Of a DNA stretch of 64,000 nucleotides, positions 9,671 to 19,416 are shown one piece after another. Positions within the stretch are counted from its first letter, which is position 1; every line of letters begins with the position of its first letter. A program made the translations under genes and the position numbers. The notes beneath the pieces were generated by a model, which was not told where the DNA came from, did no database searches, and saw only the letters and a list, made by a program, of their open reading frames with translations. The stretch covers positions 4,147,165-4,211,164 of the forward strand of contig NZ_JAALDK010000001.1 of assembly GCF_013366925.1 (NCBI RefSeq). The letters run 5' to 3'. The DNA is from Paraburkholderia youngii (GTDB lineage Bacteria; Pseudomonadota; Gammaproteobacteria; Burkholderiales; Burkholderiaceae).

Positions 9671-10924
9671 TTACGCAAGCTCGCCCACCTGTATCCAGCC
9701 CGCACGATACCACTCGTGTAGCAGGGATGTCACAGATGAATCGTGCGATAGTGTTACAAAGCGTTTCGCACTCATGGACCTCTGATTCGCGAGATCAAAC
9801 AGCCATCTTTTCGCACCGTTCCACGTCATTTCTTCTCCATTTACGAAGAAAAAACGACGTTCATACAACAGGTTAGTCTTGCGATCGAGCCGTAGACCGG
9901 ATTTCGATGCGACGCCGATGAAACGGGCTTCGTTGAGCGGCCGTTGCGGCGGATCAAAGACGACACTCGGCTTCGGTTCGCTGAGATACGTACCGAGGAA
10001 CGACGCAATGTCCTGCTCATTCCATCGCACTTTAGCAAGCATCGCGCCCACCCGTTCGACGAGCGCCGCGGGCAGTTCGGCCGGCCGCTCGACGGCGGCC
10101 TGCCGTGGATCGCTGTAGAGGGTGCCGGCCTTGCGGGTGGCCTCTCCACGCTCGGCCAGGTGGTACAGGAACTGCGCGGTCAGCTCTGTCTCGGACGGGG
10201 CGCGAAAACCAATCGAACAGGTCATGCATTCGCCCTCGGCGATGCCATCGTGCGCGATGTGCGGCGGCAGATACAACATGTCGCCGGGCTCGAGCACCCA
10301 CTCTTCATCGTGCTCGAAATGCTGTAAAACTTTCAACGGCAAGCCAGGCTGCAGTGTCAGGTCTTTTTGCGCGCTAATACGCCAGCGGCGCTTGCCTTTT
10401 ACTTGCAAAAGAAACACATCGTAGGAATCGAAGTGCGGACCGACGCCGCCGCCATCGGTCGCATACGAAATCATCAGGTCGTCGAGACGCGCGTCCGGCA
10501 CAAAGCGGAAACGGTCGAGCAACGCGCGGGCGCGATCGTCATGCAGGTCCACGCCCTGCACGAGCAGTGTCCACGCGCGCTGTTTGACGGACGGCAGTTC
10601 GTCGGGCGCAAACGGGCCGTGCTCCAGCTGCCATTTGTTGCGGAAGTGCGTGATCAGGCGCGCTTCGACGTCGTCCTGATCGGCCAGCTCGAACAATTCG
10701 TCGCGCGACAGCGGCGCTTCGACGTCCGGAATCGCCTGACGGATCAGCAATGGCTTTTTCTGCCAATAGCGGCGCATGAATTGCGAGGGGCTCAGATGGC
10801 CGAGCAGTGCGGTCGGAATGTCGGGCGAGGGCGGAAGAATGGGCTGCGTGGCCGGCTTTGCAGCAGACGGCGAATTGCTTGCCGAATGTGCATCGGCCGG
10901 GAGATGAGTGGGCCGCCTGGGCAT
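9671..10924 (-). CDS. roxA: Ribosomal protein L16 arginine hydroxylase, cupin/JmjC type
   Basis: A 417-residue 2-oxoglutarate/Fe(II) oxygenase resembling E. coli YcfD (RoxA), which hydroxylates an arginine of ribosomal protein L16. The iron-binding set is visible: HFD in VGPHFDSYDVFLLQVKG, and the distal His in YLPPHIAHDGIAEG. The C-terminal half matches the family's dimerisation and winged-helix region. The ATG at 10924 (MPRRPTHLPA) is preferred; a TTG at 10969 extends the frame into slyD. No clear ribosome site precedes either codon, so a very short or absent leader is possible. It is divergent from slyD. Confidence 0.88.
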   Translation of the reverse strand: MPRRPTHLPADAHSASNSPSAAKPATQPILPPSPDIPTALLGHLSPSQFMRRYWQKKPLLIRQAIPDVEAPLSRDELFELADQDDVEARLITHFRNKWQLEHGPFAPDELPSVKQRAWTLLVQGVDLHDDRARALLDRFRFVPDARLDDLMISYATDGGGVGPHFDSYDVFLLQVKGKRRWRISAQKDLTLQPGLPLKVLQHFEHDEEWVLEPGDMLYLPPHIAHDGIAEGECMTCSIGFRAPSETELTAQFLYHLAERGEATRKAGTLYSDPRQAAVERPAELPAALVERVGAMLAKVRWNEQDIASFLGTYLSEPKPSVVFDPPQRPLNEARFIGVASKSGLRLDRKTNLLYERRFFFVNGEEMTWNGAKRWLFDLANQRSMSAKRFVTLSHDSSVTSLLHEWYRAGWIQVGELA

Positions 10925-10926
10925 CG

Positions 10927-10932
10927 TATAAT
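10927..10932 (+). promoter_or_regulatory. Candidate -10 box for slyD
   Basis: A perfect TATAAT lies in the 32-bp gap between the divergent starts of roxA and slyD, 24 bases before the slyD ATG. No good -35 is found at normal spacing, and any -35 would lie inside roxA. Confidence 0.45.
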
Positions 10933-10956
10933 GTGAGTTGTATTCTGGAGAATCGA

Positions 10957-11499
10957 ATGAAAATCGCAAAGAACACCGTCGTGTCGGTCGCGTACAAGCT
11001 GTCGGATGCGCAAGGCAATCTGATCGAGGAAAGCGAAGAGCCGATGGTCTATCTTCACGGCGGCTATGATGGCACGTTCCCCAAGATCGAGGAAGAGCTC
11101 GACGGCCACGAGGCTGGCTTCGAAACCCAGATCCAGCTCGAACCGCAAGACGCGTTCGGCGAATACGATCCCGAGCTTGTGAAGATCGAGCCGCGCGATC
11201 GCTTCCCGGAACCTCTTGAAGTCGGCATGCAGTTCGAAGGCACCCCGGAAGATGGCGACGAGGAAATCGATGCGCTGGTCTACGTGGTGACCGACGTCGC
11301 CGAAGACAAGGTCGTGCTCGACGGCAACCATCCGCTCGCCGGCATGGCGCTGCGTTTCGCGTTGACCGTCAAGGACGTGCGTCCGGCAACTGAAGACGAA
11401 ATCCAGCACGAACACGCGCATGGCGCGGACGGCCTCGAAGTCCTCGACGACGACGAAGACGAGGACGAAGAAGATAACTCAAAACCGACCCTGCACTGA
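10957..11499 (+). CDS. slyD: SlyD-like FKBP-type peptidyl-prolyl isomerase
   Basis: A 180-residue cytoplasmic folding factor beginning MKIAKNTVVSVAYKLSD. The FKBP half-domains flank an inserted chaperone flap, as in SlyD: EPMVYLHGGYDGTFPKIEEEL, then the IF domain around LEPQDAFGEYDPELVKIEPR. The ATG follows CTGGAG at 10945-10950. The tail is strongly acidic (LDDDEDEDEEDN), unlike the His/Cys-rich metal-binding tail of E. coli SlyD, so nickel handling should not be assumed. Its 3' end overlaps the tail of the next gene on the opposite strand by 21 bp. Confidence 0.9.
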   Translation: MKIAKNTVVSVAYKLSDAQGNLIEESEEPMVYLHGGYDGTFPKIEEELDGHEAGFETQIQLEPQDAFGEYDPELVKIEPRDRFPEPLEVGMQFEGTPEDGDEEIDALVYVVTDVAEDKVVLDGNHPLAGMALRFALTVKDVRPATEDEIQHEHAHGADGLEVLDDDEDEDEEDNSKPTLH

Positions 11500-12877
11500 G
11501 CTTGCGGGCGTGCGAGGTGTCGTCGCGGGGGCAGGCGGCACCGATGCCGGCAACGCCGGCGAGGCTGGCAGTATCGACCCCGGCGGCATCGAGATCGCGG
11601 GCCCGTAGTCGCCGCCGCCCTGGTCGGACGGGATGTGCGGCTGCTGGTCCTGCGACTCTCCAGGTGTCTGCAATACGGGCGGCAATTCTGACCCCGGCCC
11701 GAACCCTTCCACATTCGGCATCTCTGGTGCAGCCGGCATCGACGCGCCGGATTCGTCACGCGGCGATACGGGTGGCAAGACCGGCGGCGTGGTGGGCAGC
11801 GGCATCTGCTTCGGCACGTCGCGCACGCTGACTCTGAACGGCGGCTTCCAGGCGAAGTCCGCTTCTATCTGAATCCATTGGTTGAGACGATCACGCGGCG
11901 CGAGCGCAATGCGCGTGAGGTTCGTCACGACCATCCCCTTGTCGTTGCGTAGCGGCTGATCGATGACGAAAGCTCCGGCCTGCCGTTCGTCGTCTGCATG
12001 AACGACGACCACGGGTCCGGGGAAAATCTGCGCGAGCTTGACCAGACTGCGCTTGAATTCGAGAAAGCCGTCGCGGCGCGGACTGTGCGCAAAGTGCAGC
12101 CAGGCGAACCGTTCGGGTCGCTCATAGCGCTCCGGGTCGAAATCACCCTGAATGAATACGACCATCGCGCGCGTCGCGGCGCTTCGCGTATTCGGCCGCG
12201 TGCTCGAGCCAGAATGCATTGGCGATCACGCGATCTTCGAACTCGCCGTTGCGGCCGCCCGCGCTCAGGTAGTGATTGTTCGGACCCGGCGCGTTCAAAC
12301 CGATGAAGACGACGTCGCCGCCTTTGGTATTCGCTTTTTCGTTGACCACCCAGCGCACGTTTTCGCGAAAAGGACGGAAGCGCGATACCTCGCTCTCGCG
12401 CGTCAACGCGAGCGGGTTCTGTCCCATCGAGGTCGGATCGGCGAACAGCGTTTGACGCAACTGGTCGAGCCGTTCGACTGGATCGAAGCCACCGGCTTCC
12501 GCCGTGCCGCAATCGGCCCAGTCATGCTGGCCGGGGATAAAGAAGAGGGCAGTGCGCGAGCTGTCGAGCAAGGCCTGACGGCGCTCGAACAACGCGTCGC
12601 GACAAACTTCCTTCGGGCCCTTCAGATTGCCGTCGTAGACGATGAAGCGCACGTCGCGCTCGCGGCCGATCGCATCGAGCAACCGTTGTGTGGCGGCTTC
12701 GTCGGCGGGGCTGTGCATCGTGCCGGAAATCACCGCGAATCCGAAGCGCGAGGCCTCGGCGTGCGCCGGCGCGCCCCAAGCGCACACCATTGCGAGCACG
12801 ACGATGCCCCCTGCCGGTGCGAGCACGTGACGCAGCGCCGCGCGAATCCCTCGCGGTCGCGACGGGCGTCTGCGCAT
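11479..12877 (-). pseudogene. Metallophosphoesterase-like secreted protein gene, broken by a frameshift
   Basis: Two adjoining frames together make one protein of about 466 residues. The first begins at the ATG at 12877, one base after the mutS stop, with an Arg-rich signal sequence ending APAHAEAS. It runs to FWLEHAAEYAKRRDAR and then meets a TGA at 12143. The other frame continues sensibly as AMVVFIQGDFDPERYERP and on to 11479. The break falls in a CG repeat at 12166-12173; two extra bases there would restore a single frame. Remnants of metallophosphoesterase motifs are weak (FFIPGQHDW, VVVVHADDE), so even the intact protein may be catalytically altered. It could be a genuine pseudogene, slippage in a repeat, or a sequencing error. 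Confidence 0.75.
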
Positions 12878-12878
12878 G

Positions 12879-15566
12879 TCAGTGGTCCGCATCCGGCGCG
12901 ACGGCCAGTTCATGCAGTTCGTACAGCAGATCGAGCGCTTCGCGCGGCCGCAGATCGTTCGGATCAATGCCGCGCAGACGCTCGACGAGCGTCTGAATCG
13001 CGGGCGGCGCAGGCGTTGCGTCGCCCGCCGCCTCGAGGTCGTCGTCCGCATCTTCGGCGAACATGGCAGGCTGCGTCGCAAACAGATCGAGTTGCGGCGC
13101 GGGCTGCGCGGCCGATTGCTGTTCCAGATGCGCGAGATGCTTGCGCGCCGCGCGAATCACCGCGTTGGGTACGCCGGCGAGTTGCGCGACCTGCAGACCG
13201 TAGCTCTGATTGGCCGGTCCTTCGTTGACAGCATGCAGGAACACGATGCCGTGCCCATGCTCGACCGCCGACAGATGCACGTTGGCTGCGTGCGGAAACT
13301 CCGCGGGCAGTTGCGTCAGCTCGAAATAGTGCGTCGCAAACAGCGTGTAGCAGCCGTTGTGGGATAGCAGGTGACGCGCGATTGCCCACGCGAGCGCGAG
13401 GCCGTCGAACGTCGATGTGCCGCGGCCGATCTCGTCCATCAGCACGAGGCTTTGCGGCGTCGCGTCGTTGAGGATCGCGGCGGCTTCGGTCATCTCGACC
13501 ATGAAGGTCGAGCGGCCGCCGGCGAGGTCGTCGGCCGCGCCGATGCGCGTGAAGATACGGTCGATCGGTCCGAAGGCCGCGCGCCGCGCCGGCACGTAGC
13601 TGCCAACATATGCGAGCAGCGCGATCAATGCGGTCTGGCGCATGAAAGTCGACTTACCGCCCATGTTCGGACCGGTGATCAACAGGAGCTTGCGCTCGGT
13701 CGCGAGCGTGCAGTCGTTGGCGATGAACTGCTCGACCTGCGCCTCGACCACCGGATGCCGCCCCTGCTCGATGTCGATGCCGGCGTTCGCCGAGAACGTC
13801 GGCGCAACCCAGTCGAGCGCGCGAGCGCGTTCGCCGAACGCGGCCAGCAGATCGAGTTCGGCAAGCGCGAGTGCGACGCGCTGACAGTCGGGAATGAACG
13901 GCAGCAACGCTTGCAGCAACGCGTCGTACAGCGCGCGTTCGCGCGCGAGCGCGCGTTCCTGAGCGGACAGCGCTTTGTCCTCGAAGGTTTTCAGCTCGGG
14001 CGTGATGTAGCGCTCGGCGTTCTTCAGCGTCTGCCGACGGCGATAGTCGTCGGGCACCTTGTCGGTCTGGCCGCGCGTGACTTCGATATAGAAGCCATGC
14101 ACCTTGTTGTACTCGACGCGCAGATTGTTGATGCCGGTGCGTGCGCGTTCGCGTGTTTCGAGATCGATCAGGAACTGTCCGCAGTTCTCCGAAATATCGC
14201 GCAGTTCGTCGAGCTCGGCGTCATAGCCACGCGCGATCACGCCGCCATCGCGCACCATCGCGGCCGGCTCCTGCGCGACCGCGAGCTTCAGCAAATCGAC
14301 GCACGCGTGCGGCGGTTCGAGCGCCGCGTCGATGCGCGCGAGCGCATCCGCGTTCGCTGCCACCGCCGCGAGCTGCGCGCGCAAAGCAGGCAGCGCGATG
14401 AAGGTATCGCGCAGGCTCGACAGATCGCGCGGTCGCGCCGACAGCAACGCGAGACGTCCGGTGATCCGTTCGATGTCGGAAATCTGCCGCAATGCGCTGC
14501 GCAACGTATCGAGATCGGTGCTTGGCGGTGCGTCGAGCAACGCGCCGATCGCCTGCTGGCGGGTTTGCGCCACCGCCGAATCGCGCGGCGGATGATGCAG
14601 CCAGTGACGCAGCAGGCGGCTGCCCATTGTCGTGCAGCAGGTGTCGAGCAGCGAGCACAGCGTTGGCGATTCGGTGCCGCGCAGTGTCTCCGTGAGTTCG
14701 AGGTTGCGGCGCGTGGCCGGATCGAGGCCGATGTATTCGGATTCGGATTCGACCTTCAGGCTGCGCACGTGACGCAGCTGCTGGCCTTGCGTAGACGCCG
14801 CATACAGCAGCAACGCGCCGGCCGCGCCGCACGCGCAGCCGAGCGAATGCGCGCCGAAGCCGTCGAGGCTCGCGACTTCGAGCTGATCGCACAGGCGCTT
14901 CGTGCCCGACGTGATATCGAAGTGCCAGGCCGGCACGCGCTTGAGCGCGCTCGCATTGACAGGCGGTGTCCAGCTGGTCGAGTCGGCGGCGGCATCGGCG
15001 ACCAGAATTTCCGCGGGACGGATGCGCTCCAGCGCGGCGGCGACCTGATCGGGCGCGACTTCGGCGAGGCGCAGCGCACCGCTCGCGAGATTGAGCCACG
15101 CGAGACCGACGCTCGTCGCGACGCCGCGGCGATTGTGCGCGACGCACAGCGCGAGCAGATAGACGTCGCTCTTGTCGGACAGCAGCGCGGCGTCGGTCAG
15201 CGTGCCGGGCGTGACCACGCGCATGACCTTGCGCTCGACCGGGCCTTTCGAGGTGGCCGGGTCGCCGATCTGTTCGCAGATCGCGACCGATTCGCCGAGC
15301 TTCACGAGCTTGGCCAGATATTGTTCGACCGAGTGATGCGGCACGCCGGCCATCTTGATCGGATTGCCTGCCGATGCGCCGCGCTGCGTGAGCGTCAGGT
15401 CGAGCAGACGCGCGGCTTTTTCCGCGTCGTCGAAAAAGAGTTCGTAGAAGTCGCCCATCCGGTAGAACACCAGCGTGCCCGGATGCTCCGCCTTGATGCG
15501 CAGGTACTGCTGCATCATCGGCGTGTGTTGTGCGACGTCGTTGGCCGCTGCGGTTTGAATGCCCAT
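12879..15566 (-). CDS. mutS: DNA mismatch repair protein MutS
   Basis: This 895-residue mismatch recognition ATPase contains the mismatch-probing FYE at residues 40-42. The Walker A motif is [12 protein letters not shown] near residue 630. Walker [14 protein letters not shown], and the family motif FATHYFELT follow. The C-terminal extension ends in a helical tail used for tetramer formation in relatives. Length is slightly above E. coli MutS (853). The start at 15566 gives [10 protein letters not shown] before the conserved TPMMQQYL. Its stop is one base from the next start, suggesting translational coupling to the broken downstream gene. Confidence 0.98.
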   Translation of the reverse strand: MGIQTAAANDVAQHTPMMQQYLRIKAEHPGTLVFYRMGDFYELFFDDAEKAARLLDLTLTQRGASAGNPIKMAGVPHHSVEQYLAKLVKLGESVAICEQIGDPATSKGPVERKVMRVVTPGTLTDAALLSDKSDVYLLALCVAHNRRGVATSVGLAWLNLASGALRLAEVAPDQVAAALERIRPAEILVADAAADSTSWTPPVNASALKRVPAWHFDITSGTKRLCDQLEVASLDGFGAHSLGCACGAAGALLLYAASTQGQQLRHVRSLKVESESEYIGLDPATRRNLELTETLRGTESPTLCSLLDTCCTTMGSRLLRHWLHHPPRDSAVAQTRQQAIGALLDAPPSTDLDTLRSALRQISDIERITGRLALLSARPRDLSSLRDTFIALPALRAQLAAVAANADALARIDAALEPPHACVDLLKLAVAQEPAAMVRDGGVIARGYDAELDELRDISENCGQFLIDLETRERARTGINNLRVEYNKVHGFYIEVTRGQTDKVPDDYRRRQTLKNAERYITPELKTFEDKALSAQERALARERALYDALLQALLPFIPDCQRVALALAELDLLAAFGERARALDWVAPTFSANAGIDIEQGRHPVVEAQVEQFIANDCTLATERKLLLITGPNMGGKSTFMRQTALIALLAYVGSYVPARRAAFGPIDRIFTRIGAADDLAGGRSTFMVEMTEAAAILNDATPQSLVLMDEIGRGTSTFDGLALAWAIARHLLSHNGCYTLFATHYFELTQLPAEFPHAANVHLSAVEHGHGIVFLHAVNEGPANQSYGLQVAQLAGVPNAVIRAARKHLAHLEQQSAAQPAPQLDLFATQPAMFAEDADDDLEAAGDATPAPPAIQTLVERLRGIDPNDLRPREALDLLYELHELAVAPDADH

Positions 15567-15673
15567 CCTTCGTGTCTTTTTGCGGTAGATGCTCAGGGCG
15601 TGAGTTTAACCCGCCGGCGCGACGAGCGGACCCTGGCCGAACGGACGATGCCCAACCCGGGAGCCGGATGCGT

Positions 15674-16972
15674 TCATTCCTCGATCATCGCCCGCATGTC
15701 CACTCTGCGTTCGTTGGTGGCGCTGCGGCGTTTCGCGAGCCACATCAGCAGCGTAATGAAGCTGCCGAACACGACGATGATCCACTGCGCGGGCATCTTT
15801 GCCGTGAGCAGCAGCGTGTACACGCCGAGCATCAGCAGCACCGCGAGGTTCTGGTTGAAATTCTGCACGGCGATCGAGTGACCGGCCGAAAGCAGCGTCG
15901 CGCCGCGATGCTGCAGGACCGCGTTCATCGGCACGATGAAAAAGCCCGACAGCCCGCCGAGCACGATCATCAGCGGATAGGCCAGCAGAATGTAGTAGGG
16001 CGCGACGTGCGTGCCGAAGCGCAGGCCCGCGCCCGGCGGGAACAGGTTCTTGTTGTAGAAGGCCATCGCGATCGCCACGGCACCTGTGAGCACGCCGACC
16101 GGCAAAACCTTCAGCGAGTGTCGCAACGGAATCAGCGCGGCCGCACCCGCCGCGCCGATCGCGATACCGACGCCGGTCACGCCCTGCATCACCGCGGCTT
16201 TCGACAACGACAGCCCGAGGTTCACGTTCGCCCATTTGAGCACCAGCAGCTGCATCGTCACCGCGGCGCCCCACATCAGCGTGGTCACCCACAGCGCGAT
16301 CTGCGCGAGCTTGTCGGCCCACAGCACGCGGAAGCAGTGATGGAAATCGCCGAGCAGCTTGCTCGGCTCGGTCAGCCGGTTCGGATAGCGCGCGCCGGTA
16401 TCCGGAATGAAGATATTGATTGCGGCGGCGATCGCGTAGGTGAGCATGACCGCGGACATCGCGAGATCGGCGGCGGAGTGCATCAGCGGCAGATGCATGC
16501 GCGTGACGAAATGCTCGACGACGGTGCTGATCAGCGCGCCACCGAGCATCGTGCCGACGATCGTCGACAGCACCGTCGCCGATTCGAGCCACGCGTTTGC
16601 GCGCACGAGCTTTTCGGCGGGCAGCAGCTCGGTGAGGATGCCGTACTTGGCGGGCGAATACGCGGCCGCGCCGAAGCCGACCACGCCGTAGGCGATCATC
16701 GGATGAACGCCGAGGATCATCATCATGCAACCGCTCGCCTTCAGCGCGTTGGAGATGAACATCACGTGGCGCTTTTGCATCGAATCGGCGAACGCGCCGA
16801 CAAAGGGCGCGAGCAGCACGTACGAGATCGTGAAGAAGATCTGCAAGAGCGGCGTAACCCACGCGGCGGAGCGCATCACGGAAAGCAGCGCGATGGCTGC
16901 GATCAACAGCGCATTGTCGGCCAGCGACGAAATGAACTGCGCCGCGATGATCGTATGGAAGCCTTTTTTCAT
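15674..16972 (-). CDS. lplT: Lysophospholipid transporter LplT-like (MFS), copy 1
   Basis: A 432-residue major facilitator protein starting MKKGFHTIIAAQFISSLADNA, with about twelve membrane segments. It contains FGAAAYSPAKYGILTELLP, characteristic of LplT, which flips lysophospholipids such as lysophosphatidylethanolamine across the inner membrane. The frame is open further upstream to 17185, but homology begins at MKKGF, so the ATG at 16972 was used. A clearly related second copy lies at 62182-63489. Gene order mutS then lplT on the same strand suggests co-transcription with or read-through from neighbours; no regulator is visible. Confidence 0.9.
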   Translation of the reverse strand: MKKGFHTIIAAQFISSLADNALLIAAIALLSVMRSAAWVTPLLQIFFTISYVLLAPFVGAFADSMQKRHVMFISNALKASGCMMMILGVHPMIAYGVVGFGAAAYSPAKYGILTELLPAEKLVRANAWLESATVLSTIVGTMLGGALISTVVEHFVTRMHLPLMHSAADLAMSAVMLTYAIAAAINIFIPDTGARYPNRLTEPSKLLGDFHHCFRVLWADKLAQIALWVTTLMWGAAVTMQLLVLKWANVNLGLSLSKAAVMQGVTGVGIAIGAAGAAALIPLRHSLKVLPVGVLTGAVAIAMAFYNKNLFPPGAGLRFGTHVAPYYILLAYPLMIVLGGLSGFFIVPMNAVLQHRGATLLSAGHSIAVQNFNQNLAVLLMLGVYTLLLTAKMPAQWIIVVFGSFITLLMWLAKRRSATNERRVDMRAMIEE

Positions 16973-17116
16973 GGGGCCGGTTGGAGGCTGCGCCCGGGGT
17001 GAAAGTCGGACAGGGTCAAAGCGGTATGGAGCACAGAACGGTCCCGGCCGAGTCCCGTCCCGAGTCACCGCGGCTTTTTGGCGCGACGCCGCGCACGCGC
17101 CGCAGCGCCGCCAACA

Positions 17117-17139
17117 AAAAAGCGGCCGAAGCCGCTTTT
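17117..17139 (-). terminator. Rho-independent terminator after suhB
   Basis: Read on the minus strand, GCGGC and GCCGC pair around the stable TTCG tetraloop, extended by an A/T stem and a T-run. It sits about 48 bases past the suhB stop. Confidence 0.88.
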
Positions 17140-17186
17140 CCGCACAACTGTAATCCGTGGCCGCGGACCGGCCACGGCGGTGCACC

Positions 17187-17990
17187 TTACGCCGACTGCT
17201 GACGCGTGCGGCTGTAGCGCGACAGAATCGGGATCATCTGCGCGTAGACCTTCGGATTGCCCGCGACGACTTCGCCGACGTGCAGGAAATCCGAATCACC
17301 GGTGTAGTTGCCGACCAGACCGCCGGCTTCGGTGATCAGCAGGCTGCCCGCTGCGACGTCCCATGCGTTCAGGCCCTGCTCGAAGAAGCCGTCCATGCGT
17401 CCGGCCGCGACGTTGGCCAGATCGAGCGCGGCGGCGCCCGGGCGGCGCAGGCCCGCGCAAGCTTGCGTCATCTCGGCGAACTGGCGGCCGTACGATTCGA
17501 GGCTGTCCTGCGCGCGGAACGGGAAGCCGGTGCCGATCAGGCAGTCGGCGAGGCGGTCACGCTTGGCGACGCGGATGCGGCGATCGTTGAGGAACGCGCC
17601 ACGGCCACGCGATGCGGTGAACAGATCGTTGCGGGTCGGGTCGTAGACGACGGCTTGCGTGACGATGCCCTTGTGCGCGAGCGCGATCGACACGCAGTAG
17701 TACGGGAAGCCGTGGATGAAGTTGGTGGTGCCGTCGAGCGGATCGATGATCCACTGGTATTCGGAATCGTCGTTCGACTTGCCCGATTCTTCGGCGAGGA
17801 TGGCGTGATCGGGATAGGCGGTCTTCAGCGTTTCGATGATCGCCGCTTCGGACGCTTTGTCGACCTCCGTGACGAAATCGTTGTGCTGCTTTTTGCTGAC
17901 CTGAATCAGGTCGAGATCGAGCGATGCGCGGTTGATGATCTGAGCTGCGCGGCGCGCGGCCTTCACAGCGATATTGAGCATGGGATGCAT
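17187..17990 (-). CDS. suhB: Inositol-1-monophosphatase SuhB
   Basis: A 267-residue Mg2+-dependent phosphatase of the IMPase family. It begins [13 protein letters not shown], the same N-terminus as E. coli SuhB, which fixes the ATG at 17990 over an upstream in-frame codon. Metal ligands are visible: Glu67 in LAEES, and Asp83 to Thr89 in [10 protein letters not shown]. The second signature [15 protein letters not shown] is near 219. AAGGA lies eight bases before the start. In E. coli SuhB also joins the rRNA antitermination complex, so a role beyond inositol metabolism is likely. It is divergent from trmJ, an arrangement also found in enterics. Confidence 0.96.
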   Translation of the reverse strand: MHPMLNIAVKAARRAAQIINRASLDLDLIQVSKKQHNDFVTEVDKASEAAIIETLKTAYPDHAILAEESGKSNDDSEYQWIIDPLDGTTNFIHGFPYYCVSIALAHKGIVTQAVVYDPTRNDLFTASRGRGAFLNDRRIRVAKRDRLADCLIGTGFPFRAQDSLESYGRQFAEMTQACAGLRRPGAAALDLANVAAGRMDGFFEQGLNAWDVAAGSLLITEAGGLVGNYTGDSDFLHVGEVVAGNPKVYAQMIPILSRYSRTRQQSA

Positions 17991-18297
17991 AAACTGATCC
18001 TTGTGCCGGGGCAGCACGGCTGCCGGCCGGTAAATAAGCGCGAAACCTGCGCTGACGGGCGCCGCAACGACGCAAAAACAGCACGGAACGGCAGCCGGCT
18101 ATCCAGCCGGAGCGCATTCCGTCGACGGAGACGAATTGAATAAGAACGGTGCGGCCGGTTCGACGAAGGCTTCAGCAAACGTCGGCGCCGGACGCGAAAA
18201 GCGGTATTTTACCTGAGTCCGGCCGCCCTCGCGCAGGTGCTCGCTAACGTGGAGCGGATGTGCCGCACGGGCGCCCGTTGGCGCTACCATACGCGTC

Positions 18298-19155
18298 TTG
18301 AGTTCTAGCCAGCCGAGTTTCATCGTGGATCACACCCACCATTCCTCCGACCCCGCCGTGGCCGATTTGCGCGGCGGCTTCACGTCGACGCGTTTCGTGC
18401 TGGTCGAGCCCAGCCATCCGGGCAATGTCGGCGCCGCGGCGCGCGCGCTGAAAACCATGGGCTTTTCGCGGCTCGTGCTCGTGTCGCCGCGCGTGCCGAA
18501 CGTGCAGAACGATCCCGAAGCGATCGCGATGGCGAGCGGCGCGGACGACGTGCTCGCCTCCGTGCACGTGGTGCCGTCGCTTGCCGATTCGCTGACCGGC
18601 GTGCACTGGTCGATCGCGCTGACCGCGCGGCTGCGCGAATACGGTCCGCCGCAATGGACGCCGCGTGCGGCTGCCGCCGCCGCGCACGCAGAGGCGATGC
18701 ACGGCGAGATCGCGCTGGTGTTCGGCAACGAGCGCACGGGTTTGTCGAACGAGGACGTCGAGCGATGCAGCGCCATCGCGCATATTCCGGCCAATCCGGC
18801 CTACAGCTCGCTCAATCTCGCGCAGGCGGTGCAGGTGCTCGCCTACGAGCTGCGCACCGCGTATCTCGGCGCCGATGAAGCGACCGACGGTGCGCCCGCC
18901 GCAGGGGCACGCGTAGCGCCGGCCGAATCCGCCGGTACGCGCGCGCAGATGGCAGCGAGCGACGAGATCGAGAGCATGTTCGCGCATCTGGAAAGCGCGC
19001 TGGTCGCGCTCGAGTTTCTCGATCCGGCCAATCCGAAGAAGCTGATGTCACGGCTGCGGCGGCTCTTCGCGCGCTCGGGCCTCGAGCGCGAAGAGGTCAA
19101 TATCGTGCGCGGCATCGCCAAGCACATCCTGCTCAAGACCGGGCGGACCGGCTGA
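18298..19155 (+). CDS. trmJ: tRNA (cytidine/uridine-2'-O)-methyltransferase TrmJ
   Basis: A SPOUT-class RNA methyltransferase of about 285 residues that methylates the ribose at position 32 of tRNA using S-adenosylmethionine. The knot motifs are intact: VLVEPSHPGNVGAAARA, LVFGNERTGLSNEDV, and YSSLNLAQAVQVLAYEL. A C-terminal helical domain (FLDPANPKKLMSRLRRLF) is also typical of TrmJ. No ATG is available near the start. TTG at 18298 is listed; GTG at 18325 is equally possible, and neither has a strong ribosome site. It lies divergently from suhB. Confidence 0.92.
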   Translation: MSSSQPSFIVDHTHHSSDPAVADLRGGFTSTRFVLVEPSHPGNVGAAARALKTMGFSRLVLVSPRVPNVQNDPEAIAMASGADDVLASVHVVPSLADSLTGVHWSIALTARLREYGPPQWTPRAAAAAAHAEAMHGEIALVFGNERTGLSNEDVERCSAIAHIPANPAYSSLNLAQAVQVLAYELRTAYLGADEATDGAPAAGARVAPAESAGTRAQMAASDEIESMFAHLESALVALEFLDPANPKKLMSRLRRLFARSGLEREEVNIVRGIAKHILLKTGRTG

Positions 19156-19256
19156 CGCTCGTTGACGGCCCGTCGCGGCGCACCTGTTGCGCCGCGTTCA
19201 TCTGACGACAACCTTGTAGGTGACGGGGACTTCCGGCAGGTTTCGCGCAATCGCCC

Positions 19257-19262
19257 TACAAT
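19257..19262 (+). promoter_or_regulatory. Possible -10 box for cysE
   Basis: TACAAT is the only good -10-like hexamer in the 260-bp gap before cysE. The region at the matching -35 distance (CGGCAG) is poor, so this is a tentative call. Confidence 0.3.
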
Positions 19263-19416
19263 CCACGAAACGTTAGAAGCAAAGCTGCCGCCGTGCTAAG
19301 CGGCAGGCATGCCGTCACATGCGGCGCGAAATGCACAAGCCCGCGCGAGCACTAAGCGCGCGGACCCGCCCACGCAGACGGTTTTTCTTTTCCCCCAAAA
19401 CAACACAGTCCCAGCC

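Noticed and set aside
13371..15881. A long plus-strand open frame opposite mutS
   Set aside because: Its composition is Arg/Asp/Gln-rich and without motifs; it is the mirror of a well-conserved mutS.
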